DNA from: Adhaeribacter aerolatus | GTDB lineage: Bacteria > Bacteroidota > Bacteroidia > Cytophagales > Hymenobacteraceae | Direction: 5' to 3' | Length of the DNA stretch: 64,000 bases | NCBI RefSeq assembly: GCF_007991635.1 | Contig: NZ_BJYS01000001.1 | Span: 124,001-188,000 of the forward strand | Shown: in pieces, positions 35,488 to 45,248 of the stretch | Layout: every line of letters begins with the position of its first letter | How positions within the stretch are numbered: the first letter of the stretch is position 1 | Notes under the pieces: model-generated | Seen by the model: the letters and a program-made list of their open reading frames with translations, nothing else | Database searches by the model: none | Told to the model about the DNA's origin: nothing | Translations under genes and position numbers: made by a program

Positions 35488-35594
35488 AGGTTTGTTATAA
35501 GCTGAATCAAAGTAATTATTCCAGCAGCAAAGACGGTAATAGTATCAGTTTTATCAGCAATTAAAGATAAAAAAGAACACTTATACGCTGCTTT

Positions 35595-35642
35595 AAAACC
35601 TCACCCTGCCCTTTCCGCCAGGAGAGGGCTAGGTGAGGTTTT
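35595..35642. repeat. imperfect hairpin repeat, CCTCACC...GGTGAGG type
   Basis: AAAACCTCACC (35595-35605) pairs with GGTGAGGTTTT (35632-35642), with inner GCCCT/AGGGC pairing and a GCCAGGAGA-type top. This kind of element recurs between genes in many bacterial genomes. Its T-run at the right end could end plus-strand transcription from the M50 gene. Confidence 0.65.
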
Positions 35643-35703
35643 TACATCTCTTCTACTGCACAACACAAGTACAGACGCGGAATGCTGGTTTCAAACCATG
35701 CTC

Positions 35704-36000
35704 TTAAGCATTATACGCCAGGATACCACCCGTCAAATTCCGGACATTCTTAAAGCCTTGCTGCTCCAGAAAGGCCTTGGCCGAGGCAGACCGGGCGCCG
35801 GATCGGCAATGCACAACTACTTCCTGGTCTTTGTAATCTTCTAAATCGTCTAGGCGGGTGGGTAAGGCTCCTAACGGAATATTCAGGGCGCCAATATTCT
35901 GCTCGGCGTATTCGTACGGCTCCCGCACATCTATTACGATTAAATCTGGTTCCTGCGCCAGGCGCTCTTTCAGCTCGGCGGGCGTTATGTCGTTTGCCAT
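35704..36000 (-). CDS. single-domain rhodanese-like protein
   Basis: The 98-residue protein is one rhodanese domain with VIDVREPYEY (22-31) and the active-site loop HCRSGARSAS, Cys65 being the persulfide-carrying residue. A six-residue loop fits sulfurtransferases (GlpE type) rather than phosphatases. It is cytoplasmic. It starts 16 bp after the stop of the T9SS protein gene and is probably co-transcribed at the end of the ddl-like/PASTA/T9SS row. Confidence 0.92.
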   Translation of the reverse strand: MANDITPAELKERLAQEPDLIVIDVREPYEYAEQNIGALNIPLGALPTRLDDLEDYKDQEVVVHCRSGARSASAKAFLEQQGFKNVRNLTGGILAYNA

Positions 36001-36016
36001 AATAGTAAAAGAATAA

Positions 36017-37867
36017 TTATCGGGTTAATATTATTTTTTTGGTGCGGGTAATATTCTTCTGGGTAAACTGCAACAAGTACATGCCTTTGGCCAGGTTACC
36101 TAAGTTTAGCTGATTACCGGCTTCTGCTTTGGTTTTACAGAAAATAACTTTGCCGGCCAGATCGGTCAGGCAAACCTGCTGGTAAAGGCCTTCTATGTTA
36201 ATTAAACCCGCGCTGGGGTTCGGGAATACTTTTAAAGCGGTCTCCGGGGCCGGCGGATTGGCAGGGTCTTCGGGGTCATCCGGACTGGATAAAACATTGC
36301 CCATAACCGGGCGCATGAGCAAAGCTCCGCGTTCGTCTTCGAAAGTAAGCCAGCCCCCGCCATTGTTGTAGTTTATCCGGCCGGGTGCTTCTTCGTTTAA
36401 ATCAAAACCAAAGTTCACAAATTCGGCTACCGCCGAAGTTAAGCTATAGCCAATGTAAAACTGGTTCGTTACGGCTACCGGCGTAGCAAAAGCAATTTCA
36501 TAAAAACGGTTTAAAGAATCGATGGGCGGAATGGTAAATGATTTCTGCGCTGCCGCGGCACCGGCCGGCTTCCCGTTTTCATCGTTCCACACCCGGAAAT
36601 TTATAACGCCACCGGGTACGTTGGTTTTGGTCAGGTATACCCGAATAGCCACTACCCGGTCGGGCATGTTTACATCAAAACGGTAAGCCAACTGGCGGGT
36701 TCCAAAATTATTCAGCGAGAAGTTGGTTTCGGCGGTACCATCGTCGTAAGCAAAATAATCGCTTAAAACGGTTATCCGGGAAACGGTATCATTCTGCCGG
36801 AGGCGGGCATCTGACTCGCGGGTACTCAGGAACAATGAATGCTTAATTTCGAGGGCATTGCCGGTAGTGCCAATGGCAGTTGGGTTGGGTTTGCCGTTTA
36901 TTAAATATTGCCGCACCACCGGTTCTATGGCGGCATTGCCCCGCAAGAAGGTGTCGGCAGGCGCTGCCGGGCTAATGGGTTTTACGTACCCCCGCCAGGC
37001 AATTGGCGCAAAAAGATTATTAAAGTTATTAATGCGGGTAAAAGCAGAATCGTTTGTTTCGGCTACTTGCTGCGCAAAAAAATGCGAGGCCGGCATGGCC
37101 GTATACCTTTTCAGTAACGAATTTAGGTTCTGGCTAATAGCTACATCGCGCAGATCCGGTGCCGCCGGGTCGCGTTTTTTATCTAAGTAAATATAATCCA
37201 GGTTCCAGGTATCGCCGGTGCCGCGCTGCAGCCCCGATTGCCGGAACCGAAACTGGAAGCCCGCGTGGAAATAAGCGGCATTGTTGACAGGTAATATTAC
37301 CCGGTTAAATTCAGTTTTCTGGTTAGCTCCCAATTGCTGCCATACCCGCTGCCAGTTACCGCTATGGTCTTTAAACTCTAACTCCAAAAAAGAAGGCTGA
37401 CTGGTCGAATTAATTTCCGGCGAACCGCCCAGGCCGCCGGCCTGCCAGTAAAAACTGAGGTAAACCGCTTCCGTAGCAGGATTAAGGCCATTTAACCGAA
37501 TTGGTTTGGAAGTAAGGGTATCGCTGTAGCCATAAGTAGCCGTGGCGCTGTAAGGCCGTCCGGCCGCATTTACGCCTTCGAAAGTAGCTACATTAACAGA
37601 GGGCGGATTTACCCCAAACTGGTTGTTGATGTAAACGCCGCCCCCGCTTTGCCAGTAATTTGCACTCGGGGCCCCGGTGTAGCCGGCAAAATCATCAAAA
37701 AAAGGCAAGGCCAGGGTATCGCCGGTGGCTTGGGTACGGGCATTACGGGTAACCGAAGCTTTAACCGATTGCAGGATCGGGTAAGATGCTAAAGGCGTAA
37801 TTACCTGCCCCCAACTATTTAAAACAAAACCCAGCGAGCAGAAGAGCCCTATTAAGAACTTTGGCAT
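36017..37867 (-). CDS. T9SS type A sorting domain protein, secreted
   Basis: I start at ATG 37867 (616 residues, MPKFLIGLFCSLGFVLNSWGQ). The longer frame from 37987 puts 40 basic, non-signal residues in front of this signal peptide. The body is beta-rich with no recognised enzyme domain. The last about 75 residues (LKVFPNPSAGLINIEG ... KGMYLLQFTQKNITRTKKIIL) are a classic type IX secretion C-terminal domain, so it is exported to the surface or medium. It lies between the PASTA protein and rhodanese genes. The function of the body is unknown. Confidence 0.85.
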   Translation of the reverse strand: MPKFLIGLFCSLGFVLNSWGQVITPLASYPILQSVKASVTRNARTQATGDTLALPFFDDFAGYTGAPSANYWQSGGGVYINNQFGVNPPSVNVATFEGVNAAGRPYSATATYGYSDTLTSKPIRLNGLNPATEAVYLSFYWQAGGLGGSPEINSTSQPSFLELEFKDHSGNWQRVWQQLGANQKTEFNRVILPVNNAAYFHAGFQFRFRQSGLQRGTGDTWNLDYIYLDKKRDPAAPDLRDVAISQNLNSLLKRYTAMPASHFFAQQVAETNDSAFTRINNFNNLFAPIAWRGYVKPISPAAPADTFLRGNAAIEPVVRQYLINGKPNPTAIGTTGNALEIKHSLFLSTRESDARLRQNDTVSRITVLSDYFAYDDGTAETNFSLNNFGTRQLAYRFDVNMPDRVVAIRVYLTKTNVPGGVINFRVWNDENGKPAGAAAAQKSFTIPPIDSLNRFYEIAFATPVAVTNQFYIGYSLTSAVAEFVNFGFDLNEEAPGRINYNNGGGWLTFEDERGALLMRPVMGNVLSSPDDPEDPANPPAPETALKVFPNPSAGLINIEGLYQQVCLTDLAGKVIFCKTKAEAGNQLNLGNLAKGMYLLQFTQKNITRTKKIILTR

Positions 37868-38023
37868 CTTACGGATGATAGAATTTGGCAATAAGCAAAA
37901 AATATTCAGACTAATATTTTTACGGATAAAATGCTTTAATATTGCTGCCATTCTCCAATTAAAGCTATTTACGCCTTTAGCCGGCATACTACTGCGGGTT
38001 CTTTTTTCTTTTGTAAAACAGAA

Positions 38024-38806
38024 TTATTCAATTGCCGGGGCCGGATTAGAACCTGCTACCCAAATATCTACCAATTCGCCTACCCGTATTTTGGCGCCCG
38101 GCGCTGCGATAGGCCGTTGGCGCACAACGGTGCCTTCGGGCTCACCGTTCGGGGCTGTTATATATTGTACGGCTCCCATCTGCAAACCGGCTCCCACCAG
38201 TAAAGTAGTGGCTTCATCGGCGGGCATACCTACTACATTTGGCACCTGGAACTCCGCATTGCCTAAGCCATCGCCCACTACCAAGTCCACCGCCGAACCT
38301 TTCGGAATGGGAGCACCGGCTGCTATTTCTTTACCCTTTACCAGTTGTTTTAAAACAGCGTTTTGTGCCAAATCCGGCACGTATTCTATTTTACCCACCT
38401 GCAAATCCGAAGTTTTCAAAATCATCTGGGCATTTTTTAAAGAAAGTTCAACCAGCTTAGGCATTTTAATCATGGGAGCGGTTTTCATGTTATAGGTAAC
38501 GTAAATCTTACGATCTACTTTTACCTTGGCGCCCGGCTGCGGATCTTGCTTGGTTACGGTAAACGGCTCTTTTTCGGAACTATAACTGGAGTCGCTCACA
38601 TAAAATTGCAACGAATGCTCTTCCAGGAAGTCCTCAATTTCGTTCAGCTTCATGCCTTCTACTTTGGGAACGGTTATGGTTTCGCCGTGGTTGGTAGTAG
38701 CCGGCAAGTACACAAAAAAGAAGAAAAACAACATTAAAGCTATAATAATAATAATTACGGCTATGTGCTTAATTACGTCGCCCAAAGTATTTGCTTTAAA
38801 AAACAC
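38024..38806 (-). CDS. PASTA domain protein with N-terminal TM anchor
   Basis: The 260-residue protein has a TM helix (about 16-34) and then three PASTA repeats. They begin near ITVPKVEGMKLNEIEDFLEE (38), MIKMPKLVELSLKNAQMIL (112) and FQVPNVVGMPADEATTLL (192). There is no kinase domain, as in the stand-alone PASTA proteins of Bacteroidota. PASTA domains bind peptidoglycan stem peptides or lipid II. It follows the D-Ala-D-Ala-ligase-like gene by 233 bp, which fits a cell-wall role. It is anchored in the inner membrane facing the periplasm. Confidence 0.9.
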   Translation of the reverse strand: MFFKANTLGDVIKHIAVIIIIIALMLFFFFFVYLPATTNHGETITVPKVEGMKLNEIEDFLEEHSLQFYVSDSSYSSEKEPFTVTKQDPQPGAKVKVDRKIYVTYNMKTAPMIKMPKLVELSLKNAQMILKTSDLQVGKIEYVPDLAQNAVLKQLVKGKEIAAGAPIPKGSAVDLVVGDGLGNAEFQVPNVVGMPADEATTLLVGAGLQMGAVQYITAPNGEPEGTVVRQRPIAAPGAKIRVGELVDIWVAGSNPAPAIE

Positions 38807-39039
38807 TGTTTTTAAATAATTTTAATTTTAGAATAAACCTCAACAGAATAAGACCGGCAAAATACAATGGTAATCACGCGGGTCGGCATTCCGGGAACAA
38901 AAGTAATAATATCTCAGCGCTTTACCCGCTATTTTAACTTTCTTCCCAAAACTGTTTTCCCGCTCCTGTTTATAACCCGCATCACCGGCCCTGTAAAGCC
39001 CCATATTCTTAAGTTTAAGCTAATGGTAATATTACCGGG

Positions 39040-41511
39040 CTAAAATTCGGTATGCCGATGGCCATGTACTTTCTTTTGCCGCCGTTCCAGGGCAAACTGC
39101 AGCATGCGGTCGATAAAACGGTCAGGTGTAAGGCCATGCAGGGCTGCTGCCTGCAAGATTTCGGACATGGCAGTAAGAACCGGAAATAAATTAACTCGCT
39201 GAATAATGGTCTCTACTTCCTGGCTTTCTTTTATCCGGACTAAAACCTGCAGTTGGGCGTAGCTTTGAGTATTCAAAACCTGAGCGGCTTTCTTTAAGTC
39301 AGATTCTACTTTTTTTAAGATGAACTTGTTTACGTTCTGGTCCTGGTTATAAAGCGGTAAAAAACAAACACCTGGTCTACCCTCTATTGCCTTTTCTTGG
39401 TTGCTAACCGCTGTTAGGTCCGAAACGGTTGAGGTCTGGAATATTTCGTAATCCAGGCGACCATCGGGTAAATATTGGGTTAGCAAATTGCCGGTTATTT
39501 CCAGCCAATGTTCAGCCGATCCCGTTTGAGCAACCACCCTATCAGCAGGTTTGGCTAAGCTCCGTTCCGTTGCAGCAAATTCTTGTTGCTGCCCTACGTC
39601 CTGCTGCCGGGCCATATTTTTGGCTAAATGCAGGCCCGATAAGTCAGAACCGGAATAAGCCACCTTTATTTTTTCCAACTCTGCCTGCAATTCTCCGGTT
39701 GCTGCTTCCTGCTCGGGTAAAGCAATGAATACCGCATCTACCAAGTTAGGCAAATGCTCGAAAAAAATAAATTGTGGTTCGCGTAGCAAAGGTCCGGCAA
39801 AGGTGGCGGTCAGGTGGCTGGCCGCGGTTCTTACTTCTTCCAGCAAATCATCTGGTTGGCCTTCCGGAGCGTGGAGTATTTTATCCCGTATAGCCTCGGC
39901 CTTGGGCGGACACAACAAATTTAGCGGCAGAATATAATACCGAAACTGTTCGGCTGGGCCTAACCGGAAAATGGGAACGGGCTGGTATTTCTCTGAAGCC
40001 GCCAGCAACTGGTAAATATATCCGCCACTCGCTATAAATTCGTCGGCATCTTCGGATTCGCCGCCCATCAGAATGCCCACCTTTATTTTGTGCTGACGTT
40101 GTTGGTGGCTTTCCTGAATAGCAGCATCCAATTGGTTTAACCTTATTTGCGCTGAAGATGGATCCGGCAATGTTTTCAGATTAATTGCTACAGCCTGCCG
40201 GATAATAAAAGTTAAAAATTGGGTAGGATTCAGGCCAATAACTGCGGCTTGCCGGAATACCGGGGCAGTTGACAGCATTTTGGGTGTAGGCTGTACCGCA
40301 TCCAGGTAAATATTGCCGGCATCATCTATAAAACCGGTCAGGCCAACATACCCCTTAAAATCCAGCGACTGGCACATGCGCTGACATTCCTGCCGGATTC
40401 CCGTTATTTGCGCCAAATTCAATTGCGCTTTATTCGATTGTTCTTCAGGATTAAATACCAGCGGCTTTTCCAACTCTTCTGCATTCCTCAAACTTATTTC
40501 CGGCACTAAAGCCAGCGGCTCACCATCCGCCTCTCGCATTACCAGACAAGAAAAATTTACTCCTGCCGAAGCGGCTTCCACCACAGCCAAAACCTCTTCC
40601 CTACCGGTTGTATATAAAGTTAATCGCTGCAGGTCTGTTTCAGTAAATAACCGATTAAGTACCTTGTGCAACTGCTCCGGATGATGCAGGACAGTACCAT
40701 TTCGGGTACGCACCGGCCAGCCAATGCCCGTTTGGATATGTGTAATTTGGGAAATCTGGATTAATTGTTCGGTTAGGTCTAGTTCCTGCCATTTTTGCCT
40801 GTAAACCGTATGCTGGCCAAGGCTCCGTTCCAAACTTTCCGAGAACAGATCAAAATTATTATCGCTAATTACGGTATTCCCAAAAGTTCCGGGTTGACTT
40901 GTAGACCTGATTACGAAAGGCAAACCTAATTCCTGCTGTAATTGCGCAAAAAGCGCTTTCCGCTGATCTCCTGCTTCCCAGTCTTTGTTCGATACTACCC
41001 GATACGGAAATACCGGGAAGCCCAGCTGGGTTAACGCTTGTTTCAGGCGCAACCGATTTGTACTAATAGCTGCGGTTAATGCGCCCGGACCGGAATTTGG
41101 GATATTGTTTTCGGCCAGCACACTTTGTAAGCTATCTAAGCCGGCGGCATTATCGGGCAAAACCAGGAAAGCAAAATCAAAATATCTTTTAAAATCGGCC
41201 GGATATATTTGTTGGCCTACCCGGCTAATAATTTCGGTTTGGTGTGCCGAAGATAAATTACCAAGCGACTCGATATAAACCGGCATCTGGTGCACCGATG
41301 CCGGCAATACCTCCGTAGGCGGATAGAAAGTACGGATGCCGGCTTTGTACAGATGTGGCCAATCCAACAGAATAAAATTACCGAGGCTGTCTACAAAAAT
41401 GGGTACGGCCTCGAAAATAGATTTATCCAGGTTGTCGTAAACGGTTCTGCCGCCGGCGTAAGCGCTTTCCCGCTCATTACCAGTTCCGCCGAAAATAATT
41501 CCTACTTTCAT
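39040..41511 (-). CDS. long D-alanine-D-alanine ligase-like protein, catalytic motifs lost
   Basis: I start at MKVGIIFGG (41511, 823 residues); nine more codons upstream are possible. Residues 1-about 450 align in layout with Ddl: preATP-grasp GIIFGGTGNERESAYAGG, then an ATP-grasp region. A second Ddl-like N-terminal module begins near 478 (KVGILMGGESED). Family motifs are missing: where HGxxGEDG should stand the protein reads VLPDNAAGLDSLQ, and the ExNTxPG metal-binding motif reads LDAVQPTPK. It may be an inactive paralogue with a scaffolding or regulatory job. The neighbour is a PASTA protein. Long two-module Ddl proteins are familiar in Cytophagales, but I expect an active copy elsewhere. 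Confidence 0.7.
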   Translation of the reverse strand: MKVGIIFGGTGNERESAYAGGRTVYDNLDKSIFEAVPIFVDSLGNFILLDWPHLYKAGIRTFYPPTEVLPASVHQMPVYIESLGNLSSAHQTEIISRVGQQIYPADFKRYFDFAFLVLPDNAAGLDSLQSVLAENNIPNSGPGALTAAISTNRLRLKQALTQLGFPVFPYRVVSNKDWEAGDQRKALFAQLQQELGLPFVIRSTSQPGTFGNTVISDNNFDLFSESLERSLGQHTVYRQKWQELDLTEQLIQISQITHIQTGIGWPVRTRNGTVLHHPEQLHKVLNRLFTETDLQRLTLYTTGREEVLAVVEAASAGVNFSCLVMREADGEPLALVPEISLRNAEELEKPLVFNPEEQSNKAQLNLAQITGIRQECQRMCQSLDFKGYVGLTGFIDDAGNIYLDAVQPTPKMLSTAPVFRQAAVIGLNPTQFLTFIIRQAVAINLKTLPDPSSAQIRLNQLDAAIQESHQQRQHKIKVGILMGGESEDADEFIASGGYIYQLLAASEKYQPVPIFRLGPAEQFRYYILPLNLLCPPKAEAIRDKILHAPEGQPDDLLEEVRTAASHLTATFAGPLLREPQFIFFEHLPNLVDAVFIALPEQEAATGELQAELEKIKVAYSGSDLSGLHLAKNMARQQDVGQQQEFAATERSLAKPADRVVAQTGSAEHWLEITGNLLTQYLPDGRLDYEIFQTSTVSDLTAVSNQEKAIEGRPGVCFLPLYNQDQNVNKFILKKVESDLKKAAQVLNTQSYAQLQVLVRIKESQEVETIIQRVNLFPVLTAMSEILQAAALHGLTPDRFIDRMLQFALERRQKKVHGHRHTEF

Positions 41512-41770
41512 CCGTGTATATTTATTTCTTTTTTCCATGTAATAGGCCCAGTTGGTACTTACCGGCTTATACTTACGCAGTTCCGGCTATACCGGAGAAT
41601 AAGGAAAAATTCGGGTGCCTGCTAGTTTAATATTCTGATTTTAATTTTAAGTAAAAAGTAAATCTCCAGCCTTTAAGCTAAAAACAGAACTTTGTAAAAC
41701 AAGGCGTAATCAGTTACGCCGGATTCTGCTCTAAAATGCTTAATCTAAAGCTTCTTTTCTTAAAATATTA

Positions 41771-41778
41771 TACATTTG
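41771..41778 (+). promoter_or_regulatory. -7 box TACATTTG upstream of pgk
   Basis: TACATTTG fits TAnnTTTG exactly and lies 53 nt before the pgk ATG. The -33 position does not show TTTG clearly. Confidence 0.4.
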
Positions 41779-41830
41779 CCCTGCTTCCCGTAAAAGCTAA
41801 TTCCACCTGTTCAAAAATAACGAAAATACT

Positions 41831-43024
41831 ATGAAGACAGTCGACCAGTACAATTTTGCCGGTAAACGCGCCCTCGTTCGGGTAGATTTTAACGTACCCT
41901 TAAACGAACAATACGAAATTACCGACGATACCCGCATCCGGGCTGCCGTACCTACCATTCAGAAAATATTAAAAGATGGCGGCGCGGTTATTCTGATGTC
42001 GCACCTAGGCCGCCCCAAAAATGGCCCTACCGAAAAATATTCTTTGCGGCACCTGGTTCCGCACCTGGCCAACACCTTTAATACCGAAGTTAAATTTGCC
42101 CCGGATTGCATTGGACCGGAGGCTTACGAATTAGCGCAAAGCCTGAAACCCGGCCAGATTTTATTATTAGAAAACCTGCGTTTTTACCCCGAAGAAGAAA
42201 AAGGCGATGCGGCTTTTGCCGAAAAACTGAGCAAATTGGGTGATGTGTATGTGAACGATGCTTTTGGTACCGCTCACCGGGCCCACGCCTCTACCGCCGT
42301 TATTGCCCAGTTTTTCCCGAATGATAAAATGACTGGTTATGTAATGCAGGCCGAGCTGGAAAATGCCCGGCGGGTACTGGATAACGTAGAGCGGCCTTAC
42401 ACCGCCATTATGGGCGGGGCCAAAATATCTGACAAAATACAGATTATAGAGCGCCTGCTGGATAAAGTAGATAACCTGATTATTGGCGGCGGCATGGCTT
42501 ACACCTTCTCCAAAGCCGAAGGCGGTGAAATTGGTAATTCTTTACTCGAAGCCGATAAAACCGATCTGGCTTTAAGCTTAATAGCCAAGGCCAGAGAAAA
42601 AGGCGTAAACCTGTATCTGCCCGAAGATTCAATTATTGCCAACGCCTTCAGCAACGATGCCGATATTGATATAAAACACAACCACCATATACCGGCTACC
42701 TGGATGGGCCTGGATATAGGACCGGAAGCCCGTGAACAATTTGCCGAGGTAATCCGCAACTCCCGCACCATTCTCTGGAACGGCCCGATGGGTGTTTTTG
42801 AAATGTCGAACTTCTCGATGGGTACCCAAACCGTAGCGGAAGCCGTAGTGGAAGCGACCCGTAACGGCGCTTTCTCGTTAATTGGCGGCGGCGACTCAGC
42901 GGCAGCGGTTAACCAGTTTGGTTACGGCAACGATGTTTCTTACGTTTCGACGGGTGGTGGCGCCCTGCTGGAATATATGGAAGGCAGAACCTTACCGGGC
43001 GTAGCCGCTTTAGAAACGGTTTAA
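41831..43024 (+). CDS. pgk: phosphoglycerate kinase
   Basis: The 397-residue protein has the normal PGK length and signatures: [20 protein letters not shown] (17-36), SHLGRPK (57-63), [13 protein letters not shown] (about 141-153), GGAKISDKI and the C-terminal [12 protein letters not shown]. It transfers phosphate between 1,3-bisphosphoglycerate and ADP in glycolysis and gluconeogenesis. It is transcribed alone and ended by a strong hairpin. The class II aldolase gene at 51674 is another glycolytic gene of the window. Confidence 0.98.
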   Translation: MKTVDQYNFAGKRALVRVDFNVPLNEQYEITDDTRIRAAVPTIQKILKDGGAVILMSHLGRPKNGPTEKYSLRHLVPHLANTFNTEVKFAPDCIGPEAYELAQSLKPGQILLLENLRFYPEEEKGDAAFAEKLSKLGDVYVNDAFGTAHRAHASTAVIAQFFPNDKMTGYVMQAELENARRVLDNVERPYTAIMGGAKISDKIQIIERLLDKVDNLIIGGGMAYTFSKAEGGEIGNSLLEADKTDLALSLIAKAREKGVNLYLPEDSIIANAFSNDADIDIKHNHHIPATWMGLDIGPEAREQFAEVIRNSRTILWNGPMGVFEMSNFSMGTQTVAEAVVEATRNGAFSLIGGGDSAAAVNQFGYGNDVSYVSTGGGALLEYMEGRTLPGVAALETV

Positions 43025-43045
43025 AAGTATATTATGAAACTACCT

Positions 43046-43078
43046 AAAAATACCCGGCCAGTGAAGCCGGGTATTTTT
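43046..43078. terminator. bidirectional terminator pgk / recQ
   Basis: AAAAATACCCGGC (43046-43058) and GCCGGGTATTTTT (43066-43078) are exact complements around a 7-nt loop, between the convergent genes. Confidence 0.9.
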
Positions 43079-43104
43079 GTTTACGGTGCTCTGGTTTTGC
43101 CGCT

Positions 43105-45018
43105 TTACTTAACCCACTTTAATTTACCGTCGGCTTCGTACTGCACCTGCCCTACTTCCAGCAACTGACTAATTACGTCCGAAATATAGGCTATATCTTT
43201 GGTATCCAACTGGTTTGCCAATTCCTTCGGGTGCAGGTTGGTTTCGTTCAAGAATTGCTGAATCTGGCTGCGCAGCTGATCCCGGATAGCCTGCGCCCGT
43301 TTACGTTTCCGCTGCTGCAAACAATAATCACAAATGCGGCAAGCCTTATCTGAAATTTCCCCGAAATATTCCAGCAATAATTGGGTCCGGCATTTTTTTT
43401 GGGTTTGCGCGTACCGGATTACGGCCTCCATTTTTTGTTGCGCATTTTGCCGCAAAGCATTGTACCTTCTAACGTTTATCGGTAAATCAGCCGCGTCGTA
43501 GCGCTGGGTGGTAAAAACTACCTGGGGCTGATCGTGTTGCGGTTCGTAAATCAGAATACCCCGCTGGTGCAGATACAGCAGGCTTTTCTTTACTGTCTGC
43601 GCAGGGGTTTTCAGCTTCTCAGCCAGGGATTTTTCCGATATTTTTACAAACGAAGTATACACGTTGCCCCCGTAAATCCGCAGAAGCATTTTCAACAGAG
43701 GGTCGTGTTCGGGGTTGGCTACCTGAAATTTATACAACTCCTCGTGCTCGGTAGTAATTAATATTTTAGATGGCGAAAAATACGCTTCATTTAGTTGCAA
43801 AAAACCTTCGGTCTGGAGTTTCTGGAGCGCATAATAGGTTTCCAGAGCTTTTAACTTATACGTTCGGGTAAAATCTTCGAGGTTAAAATCAAAAGACTGC
43901 AAAGCACCACTGCCTACCGCTAATTGGTAATAATTAGCCAGACACTGGTATATTTTGCGCAGCGTTTCTGCGGGCGGGTGCGCTTCTGTTACTTTGGTGC
44001 GCAGGGTATCGGCATCGGTTGGGCCCAGCAAAAGGGTAGCGTAGGCGTATTTTTCATCACGACCGGCACGGCCGGCTTCCTGGTAATAAGCCTCCAGGGT
44101 TTCGGGCATATCCAGGTGCACCACCAGCCGCACATCCGGTTTATCAATGCCCATCCCGAAGGCGTTGGTGGCTACCATTACGGGCGTTTTGTCCTGCAGC
44201 CATTCGGTTTGCACCCGGTGCCGCTCCTGGTGCGAGAGGCCGGCGTGGTAGGCCGCCGCTGCAATCCGGTAATGCCGCAGTTGCCGGGCTACTTCTTCGG
44301 TCAGGCGGCGGGTGCCCACGTACACAATGGCCGCCCCCGGCACACCTTGCAGAATAGCACGCAAGCGGCCTATTTTATCTTCGGTTTCGAGGCAGGAGTA
44401 TGACAAATTAGCCCGGGCAAAGCTTTTCTGAAATACTTTCCCGTTCCGGAACTGTAGCTTCACCTGAATATCGGCTTTAACTTCGGCAGTGGCAGTGGCC
44501 GTTAGGGCAATAATGGGTACGTTGGGTAATAATTCCCGTAATTCGGCAATTTGCAGGTAAGGCGGCCGGAACTCGTAACCCCATTGCGAAATACAATGCG
44601 CTTCGTCTACGGCAATCAGGTTCACGTTCATGCGGGTAACCCGCTCCCGGAAAATATCAGTAAGTAAGCGCTCCGGCGACAAATACAAAAACTTGACGTT
44701 GCCATATACACAATTATCCAGGGCAATATCAATTTCGCGCTTGTGCAAACCCGAATGAACGGCCACGGCCGGTATTTCGCGCCGTTGCAACTGGGCTACC
44801 TGATCTTTCATGAGGGCTACCAGCGGTGAAATTACCAAACATAGCCCATCTTTGGCCAATGCAGGCACCTGGAAACAGATAGATTTACCGCCACCGGTAG
44901 GCAACAAGGCCAGTGTATCGTGCCCTGCCAGTACCGATTGCACAATATCTTCCTGCAAAGGCCGGAATGCCTCGTAACCCCAATATTTCTTTAAAAGCTG
45001 CTTAATCTCCGACACCAA
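43105..45018 (-). CDS. recQ: ATP-dependent DNA helicase RecQ
   Basis: This 637-residue helicase has Walker A LPTGGGKS (about 40-47), DEAH (about 138), SATATA-like ALTATATAEV, the motif VI region QEAGRAGRD and the RecQ zinc domain cysteines (CRTQLLLEYFGE...CRICDYC, about 500-530). The C-terminal part has a wHTH (RQC) but no obvious HRDC domain. It unwinds recombination intermediates at stalled forks. It is flanked by terminators on both sides, so it is monocistronic. Confidence 0.95.
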   Translation of the reverse strand: MVSEIKQLLKKYWGYEAFRPLQEDIVQSVLAGHDTLALLPTGGGKSICFQVPALAKDGLCLVISPLVALMKDQVAQLQRREIPAVAVHSGLHKREIDIALDNCVYGNVKFLYLSPERLLTDIFRERVTRMNVNLIAVDEAHCISQWGYEFRPPYLQIAELRELLPNVPIIALTATATAEVKADIQVKLQFRNGKVFQKSFARANLSYSCLETEDKIGRLRAILQGVPGAAIVYVGTRRLTEEVARQLRHYRIAAAAYHAGLSHQERHRVQTEWLQDKTPVMVATNAFGMGIDKPDVRLVVHLDMPETLEAYYQEAGRAGRDEKYAYATLLLGPTDADTLRTKVTEAHPPAETLRKIYQCLANYYQLAVGSGALQSFDFNLEDFTRTYKLKALETYYALQKLQTEGFLQLNEAYFSPSKILITTEHEELYKFQVANPEHDPLLKMLLRIYGGNVYTSFVKISEKSLAEKLKTPAQTVKKSLLYLHQRGILIYEPQHDQPQVVFTTQRYDAADLPINVRRYNALRQNAQQKMEAVIRYAQTQKKCRTQLLLEYFGEISDKACRICDYCLQQRKRKRAQAIRDQLRSQIQQFLNETNLHPKELANQLDTKDIAYISDVISQLLEVGQVQYEADGKLKWVK

Positions 45019-45189
45019 TACACCTGTTAAACGAAGGCGAAGTTAAGCGAAAGAGAGCTAAAGTCTGCGGCGGGTCAAATTAAAAATCAGGCAGAAAATC
45101 GGGTTAGTAAATATTTTAAACAGCAGGCAGTTCTTTCCAGAACAAATATTCTATGCATCAATAGCTTTGTTTACCGGCCCGTAAAAACA

Positions 45190-45218
45190 AAACCCCGGCC
45201 GTTAAGGGGCCGGGGTTT
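45190..45218. terminator. GC-rich hairpin terminator
   Basis: AAACCCCGGCC (45190-45200) and GGCCGGGGTTT (45208-45218) pair exactly. It lies 31 bp downstream of the unknown gene at 45249-46034 on the minus strand; the T-run there is short. Confidence 0.7.
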
Positions 45219-45248
45219 GCAGGAGACACTAATAGGTTTGATATATTT

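Noticed and set aside
37868-37987. N-terminal extension of the T9SS protein
   Set aside because: It places 40 basic residues before a clear signal peptide; the inner ATG at 37867 fits export.
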